A program made the translations under genes and the position numbers. Below are positions 1-19,329 of a DNA stretch of 64,000 bases, one piece after another (within the stretch, counting starts at the first letter, position 1; each line of letters starts with the position of its first letter). Below the pieces are notes generated by a model that worked only from the letters and a program-made list of their open reading frames with translations, made no database searches and had not been told where the DNA came from. The DNA is taken from assembly GCA_043228905.1 (NCBI GenBank), contig JBHGNT010000011.1:2232001-2296000 (forward strand). The letters run 5' to 3'. This stretch comes from Azolla caroliniana (Eukaryota > Polypodiophyta).

Positions 1-2026
1 ATCATAAAGGAATAGTGATATGCCATGTAGTCATTGTAGCCAAATCGGCTGACCGGATTCTTTTCACGGGTGGAGCAACGGAGCTTTTCATTTGCAGAGA
101 TGAGGGCTTTCTTAGCTCCGATTGGTACATCGAAGCCGCCGAACTCACTGTCGAGTGAGTGAGTCGACTCATCGTCGTCAAAGCGATCGTCTTCATATTC
201 CAACATTTTCACCTTGCCTTTGTCCATCTTCGGGCTAGGCCGTGATGTGCTTTGATCACTCGGGTGCTCTTGTGGCCCACTTAGCCTTGTGGTAATCGGG
301 CTATCTTCGAACATGTCTTCGAGGCGATCTCCACCTTCTTGCTCTTGTTCAGCCAGTTCCGTGTCGATCGGGGTCGAAATCAGAATCTTCTCTAGTGCGT
401 ACCAGGATGCGGATTCGTCGAACACGACGCCTTGACTTACTCGAACTTTTCGGGTAGATGGGTTGTAGCATTTGTACCCCTTTTGTTCGAGTGAGTATCC
501 TACGAGGATACATTTCTCCGACTTTGGATCTAGCTTTTGCCGCTTTTCGTCGGGTATGTGCATGTATGCTATTGCGCCAAATATCCAGGTGTGCGATAAG
601 TCCGACTTCTTTCCGAAGTATTTTTCATGCGGAGTGACCTCGTGCTCTCCGGACGTTGTGCACCGGTTCATTAGGTAGACGACCGTATTTGCAGCTTCGG
701 CCCAATATGACTTGGGCATATGCTTCTTGTTCATCATGGCCCACGCTACTTCGAGGATGTGCCGATTTTTGCGCTCGGCTACTCCGTTTTGTTGCGGAGT
801 GTGTCAGCAAGTGAAGTCTCGCCAAATTCCTTCCTTTCGGAGATACGCCGTGAAATCATCTGAGAAATACTCCTTGCCGCCATCCGATCGAAGGCATCGT
901 ACATGACGACCAGTGGCTTTTTCGACTTCGTTTTTAAACCTTTGGAAGTGTCCGAACACTTCGCTCTTTTGCCGCATCGGATAGAGCCACGTGTGCCTGG
1001 AGAAGGCGTCAATGAAGAGCACGTAATATCGGCATCCGCCGAATGTAGCCGTCTGCGCCGGTCCCCATACGTCGGAATGGACTACGTCGAGTAGACCTTT
1101 GCTCACGTTCCGCTCTTTCGGGAATGGGTGTCAGTGTTGCTTGCCGAATTGGCACGCTTCGCATACACCTTCAATCTCCTTCTCTTTGAATGTTGGGAGT
1201 CCGATGACGACTCCTTTCGATTTCATTGCTTTAAGTTTGTTGAGATTGATGTGGTTGATTCGCTTGTGCCATAGCTCTATGTCGGAGTCGGCTTTCATGC
1301 TTCTTGTGAACATGGCGGATTTCATCTCGTGTGAATCGGGAATGAACATCCAACCCTCTCTTCTTCCGCGCGCGATGATTCGGCCCTCTTTTTCGATGAA
1401 GTGCCATTCTTAGTCGAATCGTACTTGCATCCCTTGCTCAACCATTTGGCCGACCGAGACCAAATTGGGAACATGCAAGACATTTTTAATGTATGTTTGC
1501 TTACCTCTTTCGCGAACGGAACATTGCCGATGTGCCGAATCGGGTGCGTAGTGTCATCTCCGGTTTCGACATAACCGGGTTGCTCCAACTCTCGAAGTTC
1601 GAGAAACCATTCTTTATGAGATGTCATATGGTTTGAGGCTCCGGAGTCAACAAACCATACGTCCTCCGGATTGAGGGCACTAGCTGAGGTAGAGGCCGAC
1701 ATAGAGTTTACTCTATGTTTCATCATGAACATTCCGTCACGGTCGAAGTTGTGTGCATACATTCCGCCACGATCTTCGTAGTCGGAGTTGTGCCCGTACA
1801 TTCAGTCGGAATTGTGCGCGTAATTCGTGAGTTGTCGGCTTGTGGAAGCCAATTCGCACATCTTCTTTCGGTACTCTTCTTCGTGGTGGCCGAGCTTTCC
1901 GCAATATCCGCATTCGGTTGCATTTTGACGGCTCGGGCCGGAGTGGAAGCTCCCCCTTCTTGCGAAGGTTCCTCGTTGGCTTCCGTTTTGCGGCCGAAAT
2001 TGGGAGTTATTGTCGTAGGTCGAACC
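1..2026 (-). pseudogene. copia pol remnant: protease, GAG-pre-integrase, integrase core
   Basis: On the minus strand, around 1680-1620, the frame carries WFVDSGASNHMT, the aspartic protease active site of copia elements. About 1290-1140 has the pre-integrase zinc-binding motif (ELWHKRINH...CEACQFGKQH). About 1106-800 has the integrase core with HSDVWGP and RSDGGKEY (the two aspartates of the DDE triad), followed in another frame by an NGVAERKNR-type segment near 790. The remainder down to position 1 is the pre-RT linker ending in SRFGYNDYMAYHYSF. Frame changes near 1420, 1110 and 800 and stops between blocks show that it is inactive. Confidence 0.9.
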
Positions 2027-2701
2027 TCATCCGCCTTGTCCTTGGCCGAATCGGCCTCTCGCTCGTCCGCGTCCTCTTCCTCCGTTCGAGTGCGTGTAGA
2101 GCATGTGGCCTTCCGACTCATTTCTCCTTGTACGCACGTGGTTTTCTTCGACCAATAGCATTGATTGGAGCTCGAAGGAGGGAGATTTCTCCCTTGCTAG
2201 AACGGCGGTTCGCATCACGCCGAACCGTGGTGCAAGGCCGCTTAGGCATATTTGCACCATCTCATCATCATCCACATTGACGCTTATTGAGCCAAGCAAC
2301 TCACAAAGCTCCTTGATCCTCAAGGTGTAGCTTGTGATCGACATGTCCCATTGTTGGATTTTGTTCAACTCTTGGCGGAGTTGAAGCTTCCTCGTGGTCG
2401 TGTTGGCGGCGAAAATCTTTCGTAGATTTTCCCACACTTCCTTCGGCATCTTGGTTTCTCGAATGTAACCGAGCATGTGGTCGTGAACACATGTCGCCAA
2501 GCAATACATTACTCGACTCGCCGCTTGCTCCCATGTTGAGTAGTCGGCGTCTTCCGGGTCAGGTCTGTTTTCTTGTGCTCCCTTGATGTAACCCCAATAG
2601 CCTTGGCCGACAAGGTATTGGTGCATCTTGTAATCCCAAGATGCGAAGTTGTTTCGGTCCAACTTCTCGCTAGGGAGAGAGCTCCCCATTTGAGTATTCA
2701 T
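2027..2701 (-). pseudogene. copia gag (UBN2-type nucleocapsid) open frame
   Basis: A 224-codon frame starting with MNTQMGSSLPSEKL. It shows the copia gag layout: an N-terminal SWDYKM motif, a central helical UBN2-type region (residues ~50-160) and a basic RG-rich tail (GRGRGRARGRFGQG). Reading continues out of frame at about 2120, so the zinc-knuckle part lies in another frame. In an intact element this protein packages the element RNA in cytoplasmic particles. The first residues closely match those preserved at 49265-49339 in a second element. Confidence 0.85.
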
Positions 2702-2844
2702 GGTGTTCGATGTAGATTTCTTCCTTCTTTTTCTCTCTTGAATACGAGTTATGTAGTCGCACTACGATAGCGATGAGCCAGTTCTTCTTGAACGTCGGTG
2801 TAGAGCTCAACACACACGAATGGGCTAGATGGAGCTACCAAACC

Positions 2845-2856
2845 GCTCTAATGCCA
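2845..2856 (-). other. Primer-binding site of the copia element
   Basis: Immediately inside the LTR the minus strand reads TGGCATTAGAGC. This is a two-base variant of TGGTATCAGAGC, the initiator-methionine tRNA primer site common to plant Ty1-copia elements. It fixes the inner boundary of the 5' LTR. Confidence 0.8.
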
Positions 2857-3260
2857 TGTAAAGAATCGGTGGTGATTCTTGTGCAACGGAATAGACTAGA
2901 GATATGTGTTGTGAGTTTGTGTGTGTGTGTGTATGAGAGAGAGAGAGAGAGAGAGAGAAACACAAGATAGATAGATTTGAACAAGAATAGAATACTCAAG
3001 ACAATGTATATTACAAGGGAGATTAACCGAACTTATTACAAAGTAAGAGGAGAGTGCTTTATATAGTCACTCTCTCTCTTCATTAACTACCGAAGCTCAT
3101 GGGTCCTGGGGAATGTGAAAGCTTGTTAGTTATGTGTCATAGAATATGATTCTATGACACATAGTTAATGTGTGGATAAGAGTGGTGACTTTTGACCTTT
3201 GAGTGCACACTCTCAAGGGTGTGTTCACACACTAGACTAGGTTAAGCTTGATTCTCAACA
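2857..3260 (-). repeat. 5' LTR of the copia element (family A, 404 bp)
   Basis: Minus-strand LTR starting TGTTGAGAATCAAGC at 3260 and ending ATTCTTTACA at 2857. It contains a TATATAA-type box (minus strand, near 3060) and a (CT)n/(GT)n tract near its 3' end (about 2920-2960 on the plus strand as GT/GA repeats). The same LTR family occurs as a solo LTR at 47148-47546, which confirms both boundaries. It also contains a perfect hairpin (3131-3163). Confidence 0.92.
3131..3163. repeat. Perfect 15-bp inverted repeat inside the LTR
   Basis: The arms are TATGTGTCATAGAAT and its exact reverse complement, separated by 3 bases (ATG). It lies in the U3 part of the LTR, upstream of the TATA-like box. 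The solo LTR at 47148-47546 keeps the same structure at 47261-47293 with two mismatched positions in one arm, so it is an LTR-family feature rather than a chance palindrome. Confidence 0.85.
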
Positions 3261-5309
3261 TGTAGAAATAGAAAATGCCATCAAATTCATGGAATATTGT
3301 ATGTAGTTTTTATTCGTGCATTTTATCGTGTTAAAAGATATGAATGTTGTGCTTCCTTGGGTGACTGGGTCTAACAACATAGGAAGAAAAATGTATGGAT
3401 AACTAACTAGAGATGGGTAGCAAAAATAGAGTTTGAAGGAAAACAAATCACAAAAGACCATAAATGTGTTACGTGTACGTGGAACAAGCTTTCAATGAAA
3501 TTCCTCTTTGTGTCTCTCTCTACATAATCACAATGAATGATTGAGTTTGTCTCTAGACAAAGTTTGATGTGACACTATAAATAAAGAAATAAAGTGGGTT
3601 TTGAGCTTGTACAACCTTTTATGCAAGATTGTCATGTAGGATGAGCATTATTTTTGTAGAAAGTGAGAGTTTTTTATCATATATTAGGCGAAAGGCAAGG
3701 ATGTTTGTAGAAACAATGCATTTATTGATTAGTTGTAGTTTGTAAAATCTTGAAGATTTAATATGGTATGAGAGCTTCAAATGGGACAAATTTGTAGAAT
3801 TCAAAATATATGCAAACTCAATGATTTATTGGAAATAAAAACATGCATGAGAGAGAGAACACAATAATTTAGCATTCTTATTAAAATGGAGGAATCCTTC
3901 ACTTTTAGGGAGGTGGACCTTTTTAAAGCTTTTTGGCATATGCCATCACATCGGTCATTCAACACATGGTAATTGAGAATAAATGAGGCATATAGAGCAA
4001 TTCATAGTATGAACCATATGTACCATACGTGCATTCGCATTGTGAATGTTTAAATCATTCACGTATGGTAAACACCCTCAAAGAATGGTAAATACCATAT
4101 TTTTTTATTTATTATTTTCTATAAGGTAAATTACAAAAATTGTAGAAATTACAATAATTTCAAAAAAATTATAGAAATGATAGAAATGATGGAACTTTTT
4201 TGCACTACATACTATTTACTATGACCTAAAGTTTAAAACTTTAAACTTTAAACCCTATTATTAACCCTAAATATATGTGGATGGGAGAGGAGGGAGCTTG
4301 GAGTCTCACTGATATGTAGAAATTGATGGTGGGAGAAGATGTGCAGTGTGCACTATGCAAGGAACAAATCATTCAAGGTTGGATGGGAGAGGAGAGGAGC
4401 TTGGCATCATGGGAGAAGATGTGAAGTGCATAATGTTCTTAGGTTCGCTCCTTTCTGAGAAATCAAAGTAAAAAAAACACACACGAATGTTTGAATAACA
4501 TACGCATTCGTTTGCTAACGTATGAAAACAAATGTTATGGCAGGCGAATGCGTATATTACGTACTATGGAGCAATTAATACAAAGAAGCGGGGCTGCAGG
4601 AATAGAGCGTTAAAACCTTATGTTGCACTAACTAGTACAACTAACAATACATAATTCACATACTTATTTCAAAGCAATTCAATTATATGTATCCTTAGAT
4701 AATCAAATCTCCATGATCTACCATTTCTAATTATTTGAGCTTTATATCGGTACCTTCACTTTTTTATTATACTTTATTAGACATGCCAAAATGTGCATTT
4801 GCACTCAGCTGAAAAAAGAAGAAGAAAATAAAATAAAATTGCATCCATAGTCATACCAATGTAAAGGCTTCTATGGGACTAAAATTTGAGTTATTCCAGG
4901 TTCATCACACATACATCTATCACTTAATAACTATATCCAATTAATTGTAGGCCTGTCAAAGTATTTCTATTGCTCTTCCATTGTTGTTAAGCTATCAAGA
5001 TTGTCCATATTTGGGGCCTTATCAACTTAGGAATATGTTAGGGAGTTTGATTTCGTTCTTGAATCGATAAAAAAAAAGGAGCAATTTCATTTGTAGATTA
5101 GGACAATGGTAAACTCAGTTAATAGAGAGCCCACTTTCTAGTCCTTGCTTGCTTAGTAAGCATAATTGGTTGACTCCTTCCTAGACAAATTCCACGACCA
5201 AGAAATGGAACCAATTTTGAACATGAGCATTTGAGTTTAATGAAATGTGATGCTTGCCTTGCTAAACATGAATATAAACATAAAAGGAAATGTAAACACA
5301 TCAATTCCT
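3261..5309. other. AT-rich intergenic DNA without recognised genes
   Basis: No coding region can be supported. The stretch contains short local repeats: a GGATGGGAGAGGAG block repeated near 4277 and 4381 with similar downstream text, and inverted or direct copies of CATACG/ACGTATGGTA motifs between 4010 and 4560. The right end may contain the eroded upstream part of the LINE that becomes recognisable from about 5310. Confidence 0.6.
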
Positions 5310-7378
5310 AGATGAAGAGACCTTTAGCAAAGCATGGAGTAAGGAAGAGAGAGAGAGAGAGAGAGCACCTATTAATGATATACACATTAGAGGAGGGTTT
5401 GGTTTCACATGGGATGTTTAATGAAGGAGTAACACAACCTATTTCTGTTCGGAGATTAGTTAGACAAGGATGCATGTTTAGTCCTTTACTATTCACTATT
5501 GTGACACATCATATTCTTGTTAAGTTACACAATATGGCTATGGAGGAAAAATAGCTTGGACTAAGGTTGCCATCAAGGAAGCCATGTATTGTTCAACCTC
5601 TCACAGATGACCATCTCATGTTTTTGTCACCTAATCAGGAAAATATTAGTAAGACAAGTTATGTGTGGGAATTGTTTTGAAATGCTTTAGGGTTGAGAAT
5701 TAATATGCATAAATTTATCTTCATTTCATGTACAGAACAAGTTGTGTTAGGGTTGGGGTGGTCAGGAAGGGTAGTACATCATGGTATGATTTGTTGTCAC
5801 TGTGGATATCCAATTGGGGTAGAAGTTTCTCATGTGAAACTTATTTAATGGGTATCCAAAAGATTGGAGGTCTCAATTTTGGCCTTTTCATGTATGACTT
5901 AAGTTGGTCCAATAGATTATGGTCTCTATGGTGTCTTATTATTCAATGTGAATGTTGTTATGGAAAAGAAAAGGGAGAAGTGGCTTTGTCATGGTTGGCA
6001 TGGGATCATGTTTGCACTCTGAAGAGTCTTGGTGGGGCATCAATATTGAATTTATATGAGTATATGGTGGCTCATCGATTTATGTTTGAGAGTGTACAAT
6101 CTTGGACATAAATGGTGGCATACTTTATAGAGAAAACATGAATTAAGCTTGTAAACATCATGGTTGAAGCCATTTGGTGGAATGTCATTAATTCTGAAAG
6201 GGATGTCAAATGTGTAAGGTCTTTGATAGTTAATCATTTGTTGACATCTTGGCAAAGTATGTTGGATTTTGTGGAATGACATCCTCCACAAGAAAGGGGA
6301 TGTGCCAATTCATTACAAATGGAGGTTTTGACAACAACAATCTTGTTGAGGTGGGAAGGTAAACAAATTCTTAACCTTCAATTTAATCGGATGGCTAGGT
6401 TGGGTTTGGTAACAGTCAAGGATGCTCTGTTGGTGTCACAAAGAAGATTAATAGCCTTTCAAACAACAAGATCAATATTTCATATTCCAAAAGGTTATTC
6501 CTTTATTGGGGATAAGTTGCAAGAATTATTATCTTCATATGAACCAAATCCTGATTTAGATGGGGGAGCTCAAGAGCTTGATTGGATGTTTGTTGGAAAT
6601 AGGAGTTGAATATGATCTCAACAAATAATGCTTATCAAAAGTTGATTAAAAAACATAAGTGGATGGAAAAAAGGGTTATAAAGATGTGGGTTTTTGTAAG
6701 CCTATTACTTGGTGGTCTCATGTGATCAAGGCGGGTTGGTGTTCTTGATTGATGCTACAAGCTAAGGTGTTCATTTGGAGAGTTATGGTTGGAGTTTTAC
6801 CATTGGGGGATGCATTAAAAAAAAGAAACATTGCTAGAGGAACGTGTTTCTTTTGTTCAGTGGAATTGGAACATAGTAGGAATCGATTTCTTTCATGCCC
6901 AATGGCTATGATGGTTTGGAGGTGTATCAATTTAGTGTGGATATCTCTAAATGGAGGAAGCCTATCTTCCTTTAGTTGGGTTTTACACATATGGAGAACA
7001 ATGAACCAATGCCTCATTTCCAAATTATTTTTGAGTCCTTGAGGTATGGGGGCTATGCCTCAATTGGAATATGTGGAATGCCTTCATTTTTCATTTGCAA
7101 GTTAGGGTGAGAAAATATGTGTTGGGAAAATCGACGAATGTAGGATCACATACAAAGAGACAAGATATAAAACAAAAGAAAACAACCACAAATACACTAG
7201 AATTTAACGTGGAAAACCCTAACATGAAAAACCACAGGAGCCCACGAGACTCCAAAACAACTTCACTATGAGTGGATATACAAAATGTTCTTCCCTGACA
7301 CACAAGGATTATTACAACACTCTTATTCGGCCACAACCAAATGCTCAGAGTCTTCGTCTATGCAGACGGATGACAACA

Positions 7379-7416
<38 letters not shown>

Positions 7417-8190
7417 CTAGAGAATACCTTCAAGCTCCTCTAACAGCCACAACTATTCAACTCTCTATGTCCGCCCTACAACAACCCCCCCCCCCCAACT
7501 ATTCACCAACTATCATCGTCATTTAACTATTTGCCCTAGCTATATTTATACTTACATACTTATATGTCTATTTACAAATATAGCCCACAATAGGCACATC
7601 TAGGCTATTTATAGATTTAGCCCAATCGAATGAGTCCGATTTGGCTACTAGCCAATCAACTGTCATTCGACTTGTTCTTTCCACCGACACTCGGTCGGAC
7701 GAGCCGGCTATGAGTCGGCTCATGATTCATGGAGTCCAGTTCGGTTGACTCCCTTGCCTTAGGTGTATCCAGCTATCTAGTTGGACAAGTGGGCTATTGG
7801 CCGACTCTTAGTCGATCGGCACTTAATGATCCGACTCCACCTATAATATACGAATTCCGATTCGAACAAGCCGGCTACGATTCGACTCTTCAGTTGATCG
7901 GCTTCGGCCGATCCGGCTGGTTCTCCATCCCATTCGGAGGGATTGGATTCTCAACAATATGTTGTAAAGTTAAAATGACTTCTTTTGTCGCAATTGACAG
8001 TGCTAGAGAAGTCACGAAATCTCAACCATGAAGAGAGAGAACTCTACAAGGTCACATATCATCATATTCGCCATTTGAATTGGTGTGTAGGATGGCATTC
8101 GAGTTTGGGGTTGTAACATTATTTAGATCCCTACATAGATGGGTTCTATACTTTGTAGTAAGTTAGTCATGGTGGTGTTTTTTTCTTTTG
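5310..8190 (+). pseudogene. Decayed LINE (non-LTR retrotransposon) ORF2, split by a solo LTR
   Basis: A series of frames on the plus strand reads as plant L1-type ORF2. Around 5430-5550 is the reverse-transcriptase block RRLVRQGCMFSPLLFT, followed by a degenerate DD block (LTDDHLMFL near 5600). Around 6750-6930 is the zinc-binding RT-associated domain (zf-RVT: VFIWRVMVGVLPLGDAL ... CFFC ... HSRNRFLSCPM). Many frameshifts and stops interrupt it. The C-terminal part is separated at 7119/7957 by a solo LTR; the text resumes after it and runs into a non-coding 3' tail (TAACATTATTTAGATCC ... GTAATGAAAGTC). No endonuclease domain was recognised. Confidence 0.8.
7120..7956 (-). mobile_element. Solo LTR of a copia-like element (family C) with 5-bp target duplication
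   Basis: The unit begins TGTTGGGAAAATCG at 7120 and ends GGATTCTCAACA at 7956. It is flanked on both sides by ATATG (7115-7119 and 7957-7961), a perfect 5-bp target site duplication. No internal retrotransposon sequence is present, so this is a solo LTR left by LTR-LTR recombination. Orientation is inferred as minus: that strand has a TATAAATA-type box, and the unit resembles the LTR at 47611-48204, whose strand is fixed by its pol gene. It contains a (GA)n tract (7384-7414) and a C13 run near 7485. Confidence 0.88.
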
Positions 8191-8199
8191 TAATGAAAG

Positions 8200-8262
8200 T
8201 CAATATTTATGGGGAGAGAGAGAGAGGGAGAGAGAGGGAGAGAGAGAGAGAGAGAGAGATTA
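8200..8262. repeat. (GA)n microsatellite
   Basis: An impure GA/GGA run directly after the LINE 3' tail. Similar runs occur at 8441-8470 and, shorter, near 8545 and 8720. Confidence 0.85.
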
Positions 8263-8264
8263 GA

Positions 8265-8425
8265 TTATTATAACTCAGTTGGTAACGTTGTTATGTGAAT
8301 ATTAGGAGGTCACACACTCAATGCCTACATTCAAAAGTGGCATCCATTAAAGTGGGATAGCTATCAAATTTGAGCCTCCATGCTATATGGGCTGGTAAAA
8401 ACATGGCTTACCAATTGGATTAAGC
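8265..8425 (+). mobile_element. SINE-like unit with tRNA-derived head
   Basis: The segment starts with TAACTCAGTTGGTAACG, a good match to the A-box region of a tRNA gene. About 40 bases later comes GGAGGTCACACACTCAATGCC, resembling the B-box region (GGTTCRANNCC). Internal promoter halves at this spacing are typical of plant tRNA-derived SINEs. The rest (…GGGCTGGTAAAAACATGGC…) is a body without coding potential, followed by a GA run. It does not fold into a canonical tRNA by eye. Target duplications were not identified, so the ends are approximate. Confidence 0.5.
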
Positions 8426-8436
8426 TCTAGAAAGTT

Positions 8437-8475
<39 letters not shown>

Positions 8476-8789
8476 TATTGTCCTCGAGGCCATATATGAC
8501 ATATGGAACTAGAACTCAATCATTTTGAAATAGACAAGGAGGGAGGGAGAGAGATATTCTTGAAGAAATTAATGCATGGGGAGAGTGGTCTTACAAAAAC
8601 GAAGGAAAGAGACTTGGGTTTGTTTACGTAGGTTAATCATCAAAGAGAAAAAATAGCATGTGTTTGAATTATACATAGCCCAATGATCATATAAGGTTGA
8701 ACGTAAACTTGAACCAGAGAGAGGGAGAGATGATGCAATAATTGGAGTATGATAAATGGGCTCTTGTCTAACAGTCTAGTGGAGTATTC

Positions 8790-9625
8790 CGATAGGTAAG
8801 TAGAATGAAAAGGAAATTTGATTTGTCAACTTTCACAATTAAGCAATGTAAACACCAATCCTCAATGGGGTTGCCTTTTTATGTCACTTAGTGTTACAAC
8901 AACAATTTAGAGGGTCCTCTTTGGCATAAGAGATCCTTGTTGTTATAGGTAGGGACAACAAGGTGTTCTTTTTTATGTTGTCACGTTGTTTTGATATACA
9001 CACTTAAACAAAAGAAGAAAAGAGCATCCATGGGTCCAATATAGAGACAAACATAGAGGGGGCGGAGTATTTCACAACAGGTAAGTAAGCCAAAAGGAAA
9101 TATGATTTTTGTCAGCCTTCACAATTAAGCAATATAAACACCAATTCTCAGAGGGGTTGCCTCTTCATGCCACTCAGTGGTATAAACATGCTTTAGAGGG
9201 GTTAACTTTGGCATAAGAGATCCTTGTTGTTATAGGTAGGAACAACAAGGTGTTCTTTTCTATATTGTCACGTTGTTTTGATATACACACTTGCTTATAC
9301 ACACGTTGTTTTTGAAAAGGACATCCATGGGTTGAGCAAAGAGACAATATAGAGGGGAGAATCACAAAAGGTAAGTAGGCTGAAAGGAAATATGATTTGT
9401 CAGTTTTCCCAACTAAGCAATGTAAACACCAATCCTCAAAAAGGGGTGACCTTTCAACGTCACTCAGTGTTATGACAACAATATACAACGCCTACTTTTG
9501 TAGGTAGGGACAACCAGGGGGGGGGGGGGGGGGGGGGGGGTGTTCTTTTCTATATTGTCACGTTGTTTTGATATACACACTTACTTATACAAAAAAGGAG
9601 AAGGGAGCATCCATGGGGCTGATCA
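8790..9625. repeat. Three tandem copies of a ~290-bp repeat
   Basis: Copies begin with GGTAAGTAG or GGTAAGTAAG near 8795, 9081 and 9369. Each contains the same landmarks in the same order: AAGCAATGTAAACACCAAT, a CACTCAGTGTTA block, GGTAGGGACAACAAGGTG, TTGTCACGTTGTTTTGATAT and GCATCCATGG. Copies 1 and 2 are close to full length; copy 3 is shortened in the middle and interrupted by a G-run (about 9517-9540). No ORF is shared by the copies. Confidence 0.9.
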
Positions 9626-10110
9626 CAAGGCTCGACAAAACCATACGGGTGTGTGTAGAATCAAAGAGAACAAGAAGGGTGTGTTGGGGGGGGGGGGGGG
9701 GGGGGGGGGGTCGGTGTCGACCATTCAAGGCGTGAGAGGTGTGTGTGATCCGAGACAAGAAGGCGGGCATAGGGGGAAACATGGGGGTGGGTAATGGGCA
9801 TGCAACTCGTGATTCTGGCCAGAGGACCAGACCAGACCAGACCAAGGCAGGGCAGGGCAGAGGTGGTATTGTCCACCCACAATTCCTATCAATCAATCAA
9901 TCAATCGAGATAGATAGATAGATATTCGCATGGTGGATCGGAGATAGCATCATTTTGGAGCCCAAGAGAGGTTTGGCTCCATGGATGGTAACAGTTAGCC
10001 CATATAGCTAACTAACTATAGCTATAGCCATAGCCATAGGTAGAGGTAGAGGTAGAGCCCCCTTCTTCCTACCCCACACATTTACACCCCTTCCTTCAGA
10101 AAAATCAGTT
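9626..10110. other. Low-complexity upstream region of pta
   Basis: Contains a second long G-run (about 9687-9710), CCAGA/GGCAG pentamers (9820-9860), TCAATCAATC repeats (9887-9905), GATA repeats (9910-9925), and TAGCCATAGC and GGTAGA repeats (10015-10055). No TATA box is obvious. It probably includes the pta promoter and 5' leader. Confidence 0.55.
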
Positions 10111-10344
10111 ATGGAAATTCAGTCTGATGATGATGATGATGATGGCGATGGCGATGGCGAACTAGCTCTCCATATTAATTTCCATGCATTAACAGAGAAT
10201 TTCAGTAGCAGCAAGCAAGGCTCCCCTGTTTCTCTTCATTCTCAGCCCCCTTCCCCTTCCCCTGCCCAAGATTCTCCTCAATTTTCTTCTGCCCATCGTC
10301 AAGCAATCGCCCCCCGCCTCTCCTCAACACCTGCCCTTGTTTGA
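10111..10344 (+). other. Possible upstream ORF (77 codons) in the pta leader
   Basis: An ATG frame of 77 codons ends 27 bases before the pta start. It begins with an acidic run (SDDDDDDGDGDGE) encoded by GATGAT/GGCGAT repeats. Nothing in it resembles a known protein. If it is included in the mature transcript it would be an upstream ORF that could reduce pta translation, or it may be a non-transcribed coincidence of the repeat. An alternative, that it is a separate exon, is not supported by splice signals joining it to pta. Confidence 0.25.
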
Positions 10345-10371
10345 TCACCGCCAAATCCCTGCGCGGAAGCA

Positions 10372-18745
<8,374 letters not shown>

Positions 18746-19329
18746 AAATCATTCATGTGATCTGTAGTTTAAAGGGTAAACTGAAATTATTACTAAGGTA
18801 GCAGGTTCTCGGCTCAGAAAGGACCCTTTGAATGCAGAGCCAATATTATCATTCTTAGTTGCCTTGTCGTGATAGCCTTTTCAAACTGCGACCGGAGATA
18901 TCATCTGAAAAGAAAAGGCAACAAATTTTTGAGATTGTATTTTCTTCACATAAAACTGATTGAGAAATAATAATAAGAGATTCTTTCATTGTACTACTTA
19001 TTGTACATTTTACACATTATTTAGGAAGAATGGCCCACCTCACTGTCAAGCAACTTACAAGATATCATGTGCAGGTAGTCTGGTACCTTGAAGCACACCT
19101 TACAAATTTTAGTGATTTAATTAATGTGAAACACAATTTGTGACTTAACAAAAGATGGGGTGAGAGTGAAAAGGGCGCACAATCTTCAATTGCCAAACAT
19201 CAGAAACTACACTTACGTGAATGCCTTTAGTAGTCTCAAATGAGATGTAATTAGTTTCAAAGAACATTAAGGGTACCAATTAAGTATCAACATTCACAGA
19301 AAGTATAATAGTTGCTACTTCGCCAAAAT
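18746..19329. other. pta 3' flank
   Basis: Probable 3' untranslated region and terminator area. An AATAATAATAAGAG stretch near 18966 could serve as a plant polyadenylation signal. No gene is seen. Confidence 0.5.

Larger units (their letters stand above)
1..3260 (-). mobile_element. Decayed Ty1-copia retrotransposon, 5' LTR through integrase (3' half outside window)
   Basis: Read on the minus strand, the element has a 5' LTR (2857-3260), a primer-binding site, gag, protease, integrase and the linker before reverse transcriptase; reverse transcriptase, RNase H and the 3' LTR lie beyond the left edge. The order protease-integrase-(RT) is the Ty1-copia order. The coding part is broken into several frames, so this copy cannot make its polyprotein. 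The LTR begins TGTTGAGAATC and ends TTCTTTACA. Base composition of the coding part is clearly richer in GC than the flanking intergenic DNA. The target duplication cannot be tested because the other end is missing. Confidence 0.93.

Noticed and set aside
3131-3163. Rho-independent-type terminator
   Set aside because: The hairpin lies in an LTR of a eukaryotic retrotransposon and has no T-run; a bacterial terminator makes no sense here.
9585-9896. Overlapping frames with poly-Pro or poly-Gly
   Set aside because: Produced by the long G-runs.
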